A program made the position numbers and the translations under genes. A stretch of DNA of 64,000 nt, from contig CM045738.1 in assembly GCA_024760905.1 (NCBI GenBank), positions 43,702,297-43,766,296 of the forward strand, written 5' to 3'. Origin of the DNA: Plotosus lineatus. Lineage: Eukaryota; Chordata; Actinopteri; Siluriformes; Plotosidae. Shown here piece after piece: positions 35,425-45,690 of the stretch. Positions within the stretch are counted from its first letter, which is position 1; every line of letters begins with the position of its first letter. Under the pieces are notes generated by a model. It did not search any database. It was not told where the DNA came from and was given only the letters and a program-made list of their open reading frames with translations.

Positions 35425-35736
35425 ATGAACAGCTGGAGAAGTTCCGTCATGCCCACTGAAGATGTCCGTCAGAGGAAAGCGGGCCGTAAGAAGTTGAAGA
35501 AAGGGAAGGGAAAAGCACAGAGCTGTACCGAGAAGACAGACGATGTAAATGGACACAATGTGGTTCTCCCGTCTCCTCCGGTGTCCTCGTTCCGGAGACC
35601 CACTGACGACAAGAGGACAGCACAGGCTAAAGTGGACGAGGAGACGTCAGTGTCCATCTGTGCTCAGGTGATATTTCCCTACCTGCTGGCTGGAATGGGG
35701 ATGGTGATGGCTGGTATGGTGCTGGACAGCGTGCAG
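35425..35736 (+). CDS. slc41a3: slc41a3 alternative first coding exon 1a
   Basis: In-frame ATGs at 35425 and 35449. Encodes a basic N-terminal tail ([16 protein letters not shown]), a linker and the first membrane segment ([20 protein letters not shown]), ending SVQ at donor CAG|GTACGG in phase 0. It joins directly to HWDVFK in the next shared exon. Translation from 35449 is preferred for conservative length; 35425 is equally possible. Confidence 0.85.
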
Positions 35737-36200
35737 GTACGGTAATGACCTTTCTCTGTCTGTTTGTCCCCATATATGTCTTTCTCCCTCTGTCTTTGTC
35801 TTCCTCTCTTTCCCTTGTTCTTTGTTTTCCCTCCTCTGTCTCTCTCTCTCTCTCTCCTCCTGTTTCTATCCCTTTCTTTCTCCTACACTCTCTCTCTCCC
35901 TCTCTTTCATTATCCCCCCCCCCTTCTCGCTCTGTCTAAACCAACCCCCCCCTTCCTTCCTCGGTAGAGATAAGTGCCAGAGTGCTAGCACGGAGAGGAG
36001 ATATAAATCCGAGCGGTGTGAAGGACACAGATGAAAATTATTACCCTGAAAATAAACGAGTGGAGACACTGTTTTAAAGATGTAGATGTGGATGATCAGG
36101 TTTGTGATTTCACACGATAAAGAGTGGAGCAAAAGAAAAAGATCTCAACACAACATGTGGTCTTGTCAGATCAGAGACCTGGAACATTGCAGACCTTTTG

Positions 36201-36253
<53 letters not shown>

Positions 36254-37975
36254 AGAGAGAGCGAGAGAGAGAGAGAGAGAGCAAGAGCGAGGAGCAGCTA
36301 GAATAGAGAGCCTGTAGTGGAACTTGTGAGTCACGATGCTGGTGACGATGCCAAAACGTCACATATACATGCGCACACACACCTACATAACGGATGGACG
36401 TGGCACCACGGAGGATGGAGGAAGAGAAGTGAACAGGTTTGTGTGGGTGCCATAATTTTTTTTTTTTTGGTAAACTGGAGAAGCTGGAAAAGAGGAGAAG
36501 TTTGAGAACCTTTGACTTCTACCATCATATGACTCTGGAGACCCGAGAGCAAATTTCCTGGATATGTTCTGGATGCTGTGAATTCTCTTTGTGGATCTCC
36601 GTGAAAGGATGCTCCTCTGTGTTCTGTAGAATTCCGCAGTGTTCTTCAAGTGTTCCGTAGCGTTCCCCGGAATTCCTCTGCGTTCTACAAAATGTCAAAA
36701 ACTGGAGCTAACTTTCATTCTGTGGCATGACCTGCCTAACTTGGTAAATGTTCACGTGCCCGTCTCCATCTCTGGTACTTCAGCATGCTACAGAGTTCCT
36801 GAGGCTCTGTGAGATCCCATCTCTGGTTCTGCAGTGTGTTCTTTGCAGGCGATGATGGTGATGGGGTGGGCGTGATGGTGGTAACTCGGTTAGAACTCGA
36901 GCTCTGTTACCAGGGCAAGAAACTGCGAGGTTTCACCTGTAAACTGACGCGATCGGCACACGGCTTCCTGCCAGAGAGCTCGTACCTGATCGCCGCTCAG
37001 GTGCTGCTGCCGTACCTGGTGTCTGGACTCGGAATGGTGGTGGCGGGAATACTCATGGACGTTGTTCAAGTACGTCACTTATTCAAGTTTAATGTTTTGT
37101 ATTTTCACTCCATATACACTGTGTGCCGAGTAAACAAGTCAAGTTGTCATGGGCTACGTCCAATCGGTAATCAGTTTCTACATCTGTGCGTGTGTGTGCG
37201 AGCGTGTGTGTGCGAGCGTGTGTGTGTGTGTGTGTGTGTGCATGCGGTTAGTTTCTTTAGTTTTGTCCTGGAGCTCAGATGGTAACACACACTCGATTAT
37301 AAATATCCTCTCTGGGCAAGCGCTGTACTTCTTAACTGATTATTTTAACGTCAGATATTTTTAGACACTGAACCTCATTCCAGTTATTGACACACTCACG
37401 CTATGTCCAACACACACGCAACCACTGACACACTCTGTGTCCAACACACACTCCGTAACCAACAGACAGTCATTAGTGTACACTTGGTGACCTCCAGTGA
37501 CCAACACACACTCAGACTCTGACACACACTCATTTATCAACACACTTGTTCACTGTCTCACACACAGACACACTTCTCCATCCAGACTTGGACTGATGCA
37601 CACACGTTCAGCTACACACTCAGTGACCTACTTCGTCTCTGCAACTTATACACACACACCATACAATACAACTGACACAGTATGTGTGTGTTTGTGTGTT
37701 TCAGCACTGGGACGTATTTAAAGTGATCACTGAGGTGTTTATTCTGGTTCCTGCTCTCGTCGGTCTGAAGGGGAACCTAGAGATGACGCTGGCGTCTCGT
37801 CTCTCTACCGCTGTGAGTTTAATCTGAGTCTAATCACGTCTCACATTCGGCGTCTAACCACGTCTTCACTTTAATATTCAGGTGTTTCTCTACTACAGGC
37901 AAACACGGGGCAGATGGATGATCCCAAACAGCAGTGGCTGATGGTGTGCAGTAATCTGGCACTAATACAGGTTAA

Positions 37976-38016
<41 letters not shown>

Positions 38017-38341
38017 CTTCATTAAATTGGGCATCTTCTTAAAACGTCCTCCCAAGCTCGTATTCAGATGACAGTCTGAAAGTGAAGTTACCTGTGTGGG
38101 CTCTCAAGACCGCTTATGTTCTCAGGTCCAGGCCACAGTGGTGGGCTTTTTGGCAGCGTTGGCGGCGGTGACTCTGGGCGCAATATCAAGAGGAGGGGTG
38201 GAGCTCGAGCAGGCAGCTGTGTTGTGCGCTAGCAGTGTGACCACCGCCTTCATCGCCGCACTATCCTTAGGTACTGATCATTGGATCAACTGTAGCAGTG
38301 TGTACATTATAGTGTTTGTATCTAAAGTTGTGTGTGTCCCC

Positions 38342-38381
<40 letters not shown>

Positions 38382-41300
38382 GCAGTGATGTGTGTACAGT
38401 AAGATTTCTGCAATTACAGACACTGAAAAATCTCAGGTTGTTGCAACACATTAACGTTCGGTATCCTTTCTGTTTTTATACACCATGATGGTGTTGGTCT
38501 GGTGACCAATTTTTTTGAGAAGGACTAGTATGTTCTGCCATGTCAATCTAATCTGCCCACGGCCTTCAGAATCAGCAGCGCCGGCCGATATCACTTAAGC
38601 TATATTAGTATTGGGGCTGTTTCATTAACCAATCAGATTCCAGATTCGCCTCACAGGGCCGACAGTAAGTCGGTGCTTTTCCGTCCTCTGAATGGTTGAT
38701 CAGAGCAAAACTAAGGGAATAAATAGTCTGTGTTGATCTGCACACGATATATTTGTTAGATTTTTTTTTTATGCACACAATGGCTGATGGAGGTGGAGAA
38801 ATTAACTCGGTGTAGCACTTAATTCTTAAAAATTCATATTCAAGGCGGGGTTTTCCAGGAAAGCTAGAAATCATGTGGTGGTAAGGTTTACTCTCTTTTT
38901 TTTTTTTTTACTTTTGGCCAAGCGCCAAGTTACCGCGACTTCCACCGCTAAATGCTGGTGAAAGTTACATAATGCTCAGTTACTAGCGGAAATACGCAAA
39001 ACGCCTCTCTTTCCGCAATGCCGCGCTTTGTTATATTGTGTTTTTGTAAATTATTTGTGGTTTCTATAATTGTGACGTTATAGTGGCGGTATTCAGTTTA
39101 TGTCCCACAAAAGATCCAGCTACCAAATGCACTGCCCTCTATTGGATTATGGTGAGGGTTTGGTGGTGATTTTTTTTTTTTAAATAATTGAGTGTTTGGT
39201 GATAACAGTATGATTAGGGTTTTGGTTTTATGATAACAGTGTGATTATGTTACAGGCTTGGTGATGATTGGTGTGATTATTGGCTCCCGGAAGGTCGGCA
39301 TTAACCCGGACAACGTCGCCACTCCCATCGCTGCCAGTCTGGGGGATTTAATTACATTGTCACTGCTGGCTGGAATCAGTAGCACACTGTATCATTACAG
39401 AGGTGCGTCCCTTAATCATAACAAATACTACCACTCATGATGATGATGATGATGATAATAATAATAATAACAACAGTAATAGTAGTACAGTGACCCCTCA
39501 CTACTTCGCACCTCAGTTCCTGCGACTTTAGTGGATTGCAGGTTTTTCAAAAATATTCATTGAAAAATAAGGAAATTAAGGAAAAATAGGGGGAAAGTTA
39601 AGGGAAGTGCCACAAAACAAGGCCAATTATGCAAAAAAAACCCAAACAAACAAAAAACAACCCAAAACCCCCCAACAAAACTACTTACATTTTTATGTAA
39701 GGCACGCATCTGTGTGTGCGCGCATCTGTACGCGTGTGTATTTATATTTTATTTACATCTTATGCATTCTTTTTGAATGTTTAATTGTTATTATAAGCAT
39801 TTATAGTGTTGAATATGCATTTATTGATATTATATACACAAATACATGTACGTACAGTAGGCCCTCAACATTCGCGGGGGTACGGTTCCGAGCCCTCCCG
39901 CAAATTGAGATAATCCGCGAGTTCTGTACCCGGAAGTAAAACCCCATGTTTCACGTCACATGCGCAAATGAGCAGCTGGAAGTGAAATACTATGTATCTA
40001 TTACGCTAAAATATGCTTCTTAAACACATTCTATAGACAGTCTTACTCATTATACATTATTAATATATTTTTTTATTAAGATTAAGAAAAACTTTTAAAT
40101 TTTTACTCTTATTTTTATTGATGATAAAATATAAACATTATACAGCATATACTGTTGTAAAGCACTCGTTTTAAAGTCATTTTTAATTAGTATTCCAGTA
40201 CAGTACCCAAGTTAATTCTGAGAATGTTTGTTCGTGAGATTTTATGTTCTGTAGCATGTTTAACAAATGATACCAAAAAGATAAACTTTATTACGCTTCA
40301 TGTCCTTTTACATTGAACTTGGAGTGACGTTTCCAAGATGGCGCTGCCTAGAGGGCAACGTCGTGGAGTTCTCAGAGTCAAATTGTTTCTTTGTTCGTTT
40401 TAATTTGTTTTATTTGTTTGTTCATGTTTTGCACTCTGCTCGTCTATGATCGGTCGACCCTACTACAGCTATGAGCAGTTTCAGCTTCGGGCAACTAAGC
40501 ACACAACAACTTCTATCGTGAGCTAATATGCTATGGGAGCTCAATGCTAACCGCACCCCGGCTAGCCCAGGCGGAGTTCTCGGAGTCTCCGGCGCCTGGT
40601 TAGCACTTTCGGCCATACTGCATGAAAATGTTCAGTCCCTGCGAAACAAGATGGACGAGCTTCCTGCTCAGATTGCAGTGCAAAGGGATCTACAGGACTG
40701 TGTTTCTGTGAAACATGGCTCGAGGAGAGTACACCCGATGAGGCGATTGCAGCTACACGGCCTTCATCCCCTGCAATCCCAAGCGCCGTAGTCGTCATTC
40801 GGCCCCTTCCCGCCTGGGCTTCTTGTTAGCTGGGGTGCTAGCCGCACCCCGGCTAAGAAAAAGCCCAGTTGAGCGTGCTTAGTTATACACGCCCAAAGAT
40901 ACACCGATCTTATAGCTGTAGTAGAGTCGACCGGTCGTAGACAACATAGTGCAAAACATAAACAAACAAAACAACAAATAAAACATTTAAAACAAACAAA
41001 GAAACAATTTGACTCTGAGAACTCTGCAACGTCGCCCTCTGGGCAGCGCCATCTTGGAGACATCAATCCAATTTCAATGTAAAAGGACATGAAGAGTACT
41101 GTAATAAAGTTTATCTTTTTGGTATCGTTTGTTAAACATGCTATAGAACATAAGATCTCACGCATAAACAATAACTTAGGTACTGTACTGGAATAATAAT
41201 TGAAAAAGATTTTAATACAACAGTTCAGAGAAAACCGTGGTTTCTCAGGAGAAAGTCTTATTTCTTCGCTTAGCCAGAGAAGACGTATAGCATTTGAGTG

Positions 41301-42463
41301 GTATCATAGAGCTTAACTGGTAATTAAAACACACACAAAAAATGAGGCTCATTGACAACATCTGCGTGAATGAGGAAAAAAGGGCGGGACATCAGCTCAA
41401 CCAATCAGGAGAAAGGAGGGCAGCCATTGGCGGAAGTCAGCGAATACTCAAACCGTGGGTGCAAAGCCATGAATAGTCAAGGGCCTACTGTATACATCAG
41501 TCAGGGGGAGGTCGATCCTACTTCGCAGAAATTCGGCATTCGCGGAGGATCCCGGTCTCAATTAACTGCGGAAAGTGAGGGTTTACTGTGTTGTACTTTT
41601 GTAATTATCATTAATAGAAATAAAAGGTCGCTTTAGTAAAACCAATTTAATTTAATAAAAAAGTTCTGTAAGTAATGTGTTAATACTGTTCACTTCGTGA
41701 TCTGATGACAGTGTGTGCGCGTGTGCGTGTGTGTGCGTGTGTGCGTGTGTGTGCGTGTGTGTAGATGTCTGGTACTTGTCTCCGTTGGTGTGTGTGTTCT
41801 TTCTTGCTCTGATTCCAGTCTGGGTTCTTGTGGCCCGACGCAGCGCTCAGATCAGAGAGGTTCTGCGGTCGGGCTGGCAACCAGTTATAGTGGCCATGTC
41901 CATTAGCAGGTACACACACACACACACACACGCACGCATGCATGCATGCAGGGTTGAAATATATATGTGTTGAATAAGCGGGTGTACTGTGTGTGTGATT
42001 CCAGTTTCGGTGGTCTGATTTTGGATAGAACTGTCAGTGATCCAAATTTTGAGGGCATGGCTGTGTTTACTCCTGTTATCAATAGTGAGTGAGTCAGTGT
42101 GTGCGTGTGCCTGTGTGTGCCTGTGTGTGCCTGTGTGTGCGCGTGTGTGTGTGTGTGTGTGTGTGTGTGGTTGGTTGTCCGTTCCTGACTCTGGGTGTAT
42201 TTCATGCTCCATATTAATGATAGGTGTGGGTGGTAACCTGGTGGCCATTCAGGCAAGCAGAATCTCCACCTACCTGCACTACTGGAGTGTTCCGGGAGTT
42301 CTGCCCTATCAGATGAGACAAAACTGTCCCAACCCCTATGTCTCCTTCTTCTCTACAGGTCAGGACCATCATCATGATCATCATCGGCATCATCACCATT
42401 AATACACTTGCTCACTCACCAATTACTTGTCAATATTAATAAGAATCAAAACAAGCTCTTGGA

Positions 42464-42525
<62 letters not shown>

Positions 42526-43105
42526 CAGGAGTGAACTCTAAATCTGCCCGTGTGTTGTTCCTTCTCGTTGTCCCGGGACATCTCGTCTTTCTATTCACCA
42601 TTAAATCATTACAGGGAGGCCACGCCCCCATCACCACACCCTTCATCTGCTGCTATCTCTGTGCTGCACTGGTCCAGGTAAGGGATACTGTCTCCCTAAA
42701 ACACACACGGTTAAAAACATGTGCTTGGTTCTGGATTGTGATTGCTCAGAAGTTGCTCCGGTCTTGCTTTTTGATATTTATGTATGATCTCGTTCTGATC
42801 CGTTATTGTTTCCGTAGTAACACTCACAGGGGACTATGAATGCGTAAAAATGATATTAAATCTTTGTGTGTATGTTTTGAGGATGGAAAGTCGGGTAATA
42901 TTTTGTGGTGTTCTATTTTACATATCCACAGGTGGCGCTGTTGCTCTATACAGCTGATCTGATTGTGAGGATGATGTGGAGGAGAGGTCTGGACCCAGAT
43001 AATTTCTCCATTCCGTACCTCACCGCTCTGGGGGATCTGCTGGGAACTGGACTTCTTGCTCTCTGCTTCCACCTCGTCTTCCTATTGCAGGAGTTTGAAC
43101 TGTGA
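35425..43105 (+). CDS. slc41a3: slc41a3-like Mg2+ transporter, ten coding exons
   Basis: Member of solute carrier family 41, eukaryotic relatives of bacterial MgtE Mg2+ transporters; an integral membrane protein with two repeated MgtE-type halves. Coding exons: 1a 35425-35736 (or 1b 36849-37069), 37705-37812, 37899-37970, 38126-38270, 39256-39402, 41765-41909, 42005-42084, 42224-42358, 42529-42677, 42932-43105. All introns are GT-AG and phases fit. From the ATG at 35449 the protein is 480 residues, against about 507 for human SLC41A3. Signature segments are [20 protein letters not shown] (about residues 111-130) and [17 protein letters not shown] (about 331-347); also [17 protein letters not shown] and [12 protein letters not shown]. 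Wording such as ANTGQMDDP and VCASSV-type stretches is closer to SLC41A3 than to SLC41A1 or A2, and the chst13 neighbour agrees. Odd: the codon across the exon 42005/42224 junction gives Ser where relatives have Gly (INSVGGN). Confidence 0.92.
36849..37069 (+). CDS. slc41a3: slc41a3 alternative first coding exon 1b
   Basis: Acceptor TTCTTTGCAG precedes it and donor CAA|GTACGT follows in phase 0. From the in-frame ATG at 36875 it codes [16 protein letters not shown] and a different hydrophilic tail, then a paralogous first membrane segment ([20 protein letters not shown]) ending VVQ, just like exon 1a. Splicing 1a to 1b would shift frame and hit a stop within about nine codons, so only one can be used per productive mRNA. 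It may be an own first exon or a second exon after a non-coding one. Confidence 0.8.
37971..38125 (+). other. slc41a3: slc41a3 intron with (AC)n behind its 5' splice site
   Basis: The donor GTTAAAAAAC runs straight into (AC)17 at 37979-38013. The acceptor side (ATGTTCTCAG) has no matching GT tract. Confidence 0.8.
38505..38531. repeat. Tc1-like terminal repeat fragment in an slc41a3 intron
   Basis: TTTTTTTGAGAAGGACTAGT matches the outermost terminal repeat of Tc1-like transposon 2; no other part of the element was recognised next to it. Confidence 0.5.
39855..41490. mobile_element. Tigger-like DNA transposon in slc41a3 intron 6
   Basis: Termini CAGTAGGCCCTCAACATTCG and, reverse complemented from the right, CAGTAGGCCCTTGACTATTC. 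Flanked by TA (39853-39854, 41491-41492). No transposase is left; the centre is occupied by a palindrome of LINE-derived sequence. Confidence 0.8.
40160..41215. repeat. Large inverted repeat built from LINE 5' sequence
   Basis: About 300 bp at 40180-40480 (ATTCCAGTACAGTACC, AACAAATGATACCAAAAAGA, CAAGATGGCGCTGCCTAGAG, TCAGAGTCAAATTGTTTCTT) returns in reverse complement at about 41215-40880 with 85-90% visual similarity. The spacer encodes [16 protein letters not shown], typical of the start of a non-LTR endonuclease ORF, and a GCTAACCGCACCCCGGCTAG block that also reappears inverted near 40840. Either a foldback rearrangement of a LINE 5' end or two head-to-head copies. Confidence 0.65.
41910..42004 (+). 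other. slc41a3: 95-nt slc41a3 intron with AC tract at 5' and GT tract at 3' end
   Basis: The donor GT is followed at once by (AC)n (41911-41935), then GCATGCATGCATGCA. GTGTACTGTGTGTGTGATTCCAG ends the intron in two blocks (GTGTAC and GTGTGTGTG, about 41982-41997). The AC and GU runs of the transcript are complementary and could pair across the intron, bringing the splice sites together. Confidence 0.75.
42359..42528 (+). other. slc41a3: slc41a3 intron with (GT)n before the 3' splice site
   Basis: About 28 GT units (42466-42523) followed by TTTCAG. The usual polypyrimidine tract is reduced to TTTC. Confidence 0.85.
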
Positions 43106-43337
43106 TCAGGCTCTCAGCTCTTCCTCCTCCAACTCGCCACGAGCTCCACTGCGCCTCCTGCTGGGTCCCATTGACGGAGAACTTCGTTCACAGTCCAATA
43201 GTGCACAGAACTGCTCTCACTGTAAGTGTCAAAATACTGTAGGGTCCAGAAGATTCCATCAAAGATCTCAAACAAAAGATTTTATTTTCAGTTTTCTCAT
43301 TTATACCATAAAACACATGGATGTAAACATTTTGTTG

Positions 43338-43352
43338 AATAAAGGAAATAAA
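43338..43352 (+). promoter_or_regulatory. slc41a3: slc41a3 polyadenylation signals
   Basis: Two AATAAA hexamers (43338-43343, 43347-43352) about 235 bp after the stop codon at 43103-43105, followed by a GT-rich run (43375-43399) suited as the downstream element. Confidence 0.6.
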
Positions 43353-43375
43353 AATAGTGGACTGAATCAGTAACA

Positions 43376-43406
<31 letters not shown>

Positions 43407-43499
43407 CGCGAGTGTAAAGGAGTCACCAGAGTTGCAAGATTAAAAGAAATAATTAATTCTTAATGAGGAGACGAGGTTTCTTTGGAATCCTGGGATGAC

Positions 43500-44165
43500 A
43501 ATTGTCCGCAGATCCGCGGAATTCCGTGGTTTTTATCTCAAATTGGTAATTTCTGTGAATCATCTAAATCCGAACATTTTAGGGGGGGGGGGGTATAAGG
43601 GGGTATAGGGGCGCGAGTGAAGGCTGAGTACTAAACGGACTGAAGTCTGGATAAGCCGCGCTTTGTCTCAAGCACAAGTAAATGAACTTGCTACAAGAGC
43701 CTACTTTCGGTGGAGCGCCTCACATACTGTAAGCCGCTCGTTGATTGGCTGTTTTAAGCTTAATGTAAAGTGACACGGCTCAATGCAAATGGCAGTGTGT
43801 TGTGTTTAAAATGGTGCAAACTTTAACGAAAGAAGAGGAATCCCGCGTGTCAGAAATAGATAAGGATGGTAAGAATAAGTTTAAGTGGGAATGGCGAGAG
43901 AAGATTGTGAAATTTGAGGTGAAAATCTGCAAACGGACTCGGGACATATCGGAAGCTTTGGCGAGTTTCATAAAGAAATCTGACATTGCCGGCAAGGCCT
44001 TGTGTGTTTATTGTAACAACCTGATCAATTTTGGATCTTGCGGATGTATTGCAGACAAGTGCACTCAGAGGGAATTACTAAATATTTATTTCGTTTAGAT
44101 TACGTGAAATCCCATTGAAATGTAACTTAATAAAAGTAATCTGTATTGGTAAAATCATTGTGTGA
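43500..44165 (+). mobile_element. hAT-derived remnant
   Basis: From the ATG at 43811 a frame of 95 codons reads NKFKWEWREKIVKFEVK, FIKKSDIAGKALCVYCNNL and INFGSCGC. This CxxC-type zinc-finger start with an FKWxW motif is known from fish hAT-transposon proteins (recalled). The His/Cys second half of the finger is missing and the frame stops at 44098. Element ends were not identified. Confidence 0.5.
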
Positions 44166-44177
44166 TAAACTTACTCG

Positions 44178-44605
44178 CGTAGGCCTCCGTCAGTCCCGAA
44201 GGACTATGGCTGCGCTCTGGCCAGTATCCCGACTGGTGATACTCCCCAGTGCACAGAGCCTGGGTAGGGAGTAATGAGGGACAAGCTGTTACCCAAGCAG
44301 CAAGTCCCCCCCCCCCCGTCTCGGTGCCACCGGAAGGATCCAATGGAAAGGCAAATGCCGATACGACTGGGTTCCAGTGCCGCTGCAGGAGAGAAACTAC
44401 GGTCAATTTAGAACGGCCAATTAACCTACAGTGCACGTCTTTGGATTGCGGGGGAAACCGGAGCACCCGGAGGAAACCCGCACAAGGACGGGGAGAACAT
44501 GCAAACTCCACACAGAAACGCCCAGGCCGGGAATCGAACCCGGGCCTTCTTGCTGTGAGGCGGACGTGCTAACCACTACGCCACCGTGCCGCCTCTTTTA
44601 AAAAT
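44178..44605 (-). repeat. SINE-B head and body with the third type of tail
   Basis: On plus, 44178-44392 is the AGGCCTCCGTCAGTC...GCCGCTGCAGGAG module also found at 727-992. From 44393 it continues as reverse SINE-B (CGGCCAATTAACCTACAGTG, ATGCAAACTCCACACAGAAA, B box GGGAATCGAACCCGG, ending CACTACGCCACCGTGCCGCC). Confidence 0.8.
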
Positions 44606-44836
44606 TTCTGTGAAACCTGCAGTAAATATTTTTGGAGCACATTGGGAATTTTATTAATTTTTTTTTTTTAATTTGTAACCAAACATAAGTAATTCGTGTT
44701 CAATTTGAAAATACTCAATACATTGGTGACGGTTGTCATATAAATTAATACACGGTCGTTGTTATTGACCTGAGTAATATCTCAACATTAATTAGTAACT
44801 AACAGGCTGGGACAGTTGGTTGAAAGTGTTTCATAA

Positions 44837-44901
<65 letters not shown>

Positions 44902-45690
44902 GTGGTTGACAGGAAATATTTGTGTATTTTTTTTTTTTCATCTTTCATTTGTACAACACAAAAGATAGAGCCATGGTTGACCTATTTATCAATTCTTTGT
45001 ATATATTATATTGCAAATACATATATGTTTACAAATAATTATATTCCAATTAGTCTATGCTAGATGATATGTCGCCCAACTGTAGATAGCAAACAGGCTC
45101 CGCCCTGGACCCCGCCTCCAGACAACCCCCCCAAGTAAAGTTCCGCTGAAAATATATTTTGCTGTTGTCATCCCTGCAATCTTATCTAGCCCAAGCAGGT
45201 CAGAGGTTCTCCTGGTTCAGGAGGTAAAATATGTTTATGTAATTTAGCCCTTGGCCTTTAGAGGGCGCTGATGTAAAAGCAGAAGAAAGCCAGAAAAGAG
45301 GAAGCTCGCTTCTGATTGGTCAAGTTTTGTTTTTATAGAAGGATTCACAGCTCTTGGTTGAAACAGGTTTCAGTTCAGTGTACAAAGTTTACAATAAATA
45401 CATAAACATAAATAGCATAAGCAGAACATAAACTGGTGTGAAAGTCTCAGTGTTGACTCCATGAAGAATCCCGCTCCAGTTAATCAACACCAAGAGAACA
45501 GAGGAACAAACTCGAGACTTCATTTGGCACCGAACACAGCCAGGAAAGAATTACTGAAGCATTCTGGGAAGATTTGCAGGCCGCCAACAGTAATCAGTTC
45601 TCCAAGAGTTTTTCTGAGAGCCGCCGATCCACAGAACAACCGCAAAATCCTAAAACAGTGGTATTTATAATCCACACCCCTCATCGCACC
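44606..45690. other. Region downstream of chst13; (TA)n at 44838-44900
   Basis: AT-rich with a TA microsatellite. The part next to 45690 is presumably chst13 3' UTR. I found no convincing polyadenylation signal on the minus strand close to the stop; the nearest AATAAA there is near 44654. Confidence 0.5.

Larger units (their letters stand above)
39488..41592 (+). mobile_element. MITE (CCCTCGC family), copy 5, split by a Tigger element
   Basis: Left part 39488-39854 (CAGTGACCCCTCACTACTTC to ACATGTACGTA). Right part 41491-41592 (TATACATCAGTCAGGGGGAG to GTGAGGGTTTACTGTG). Together they rebuild the uninterrupted family order with one duplicated TA. Confidence 0.85.
39403..41764. other. slc41a3 intron 6, filled by nested transposons
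   Basis: 2.36-kb intron, almost all MITE and Tigger sequence (see entries), with a GT/GC-rich run (41711-41764) directly before the 3' splice site GTGTGTAG. Confidence 0.8.

Noticed and set aside
39130..39150. Third CTCF-like site (CACTGCCCTCTATTGG)
   Set aside because: Reverse complement CCAATAGAGGGCAG breaks the consensus at a key position.
44440..44600. Second candidate tRNA gene (GGGAATCGAACCCGG on plus)
   Set aside because: SINE-B head in reverse orientation.
45256..45272. CTCF-like site (TTTAGAGGGCGCTG)
   Set aside because: Only the right half matches; the CCAS part is missing.
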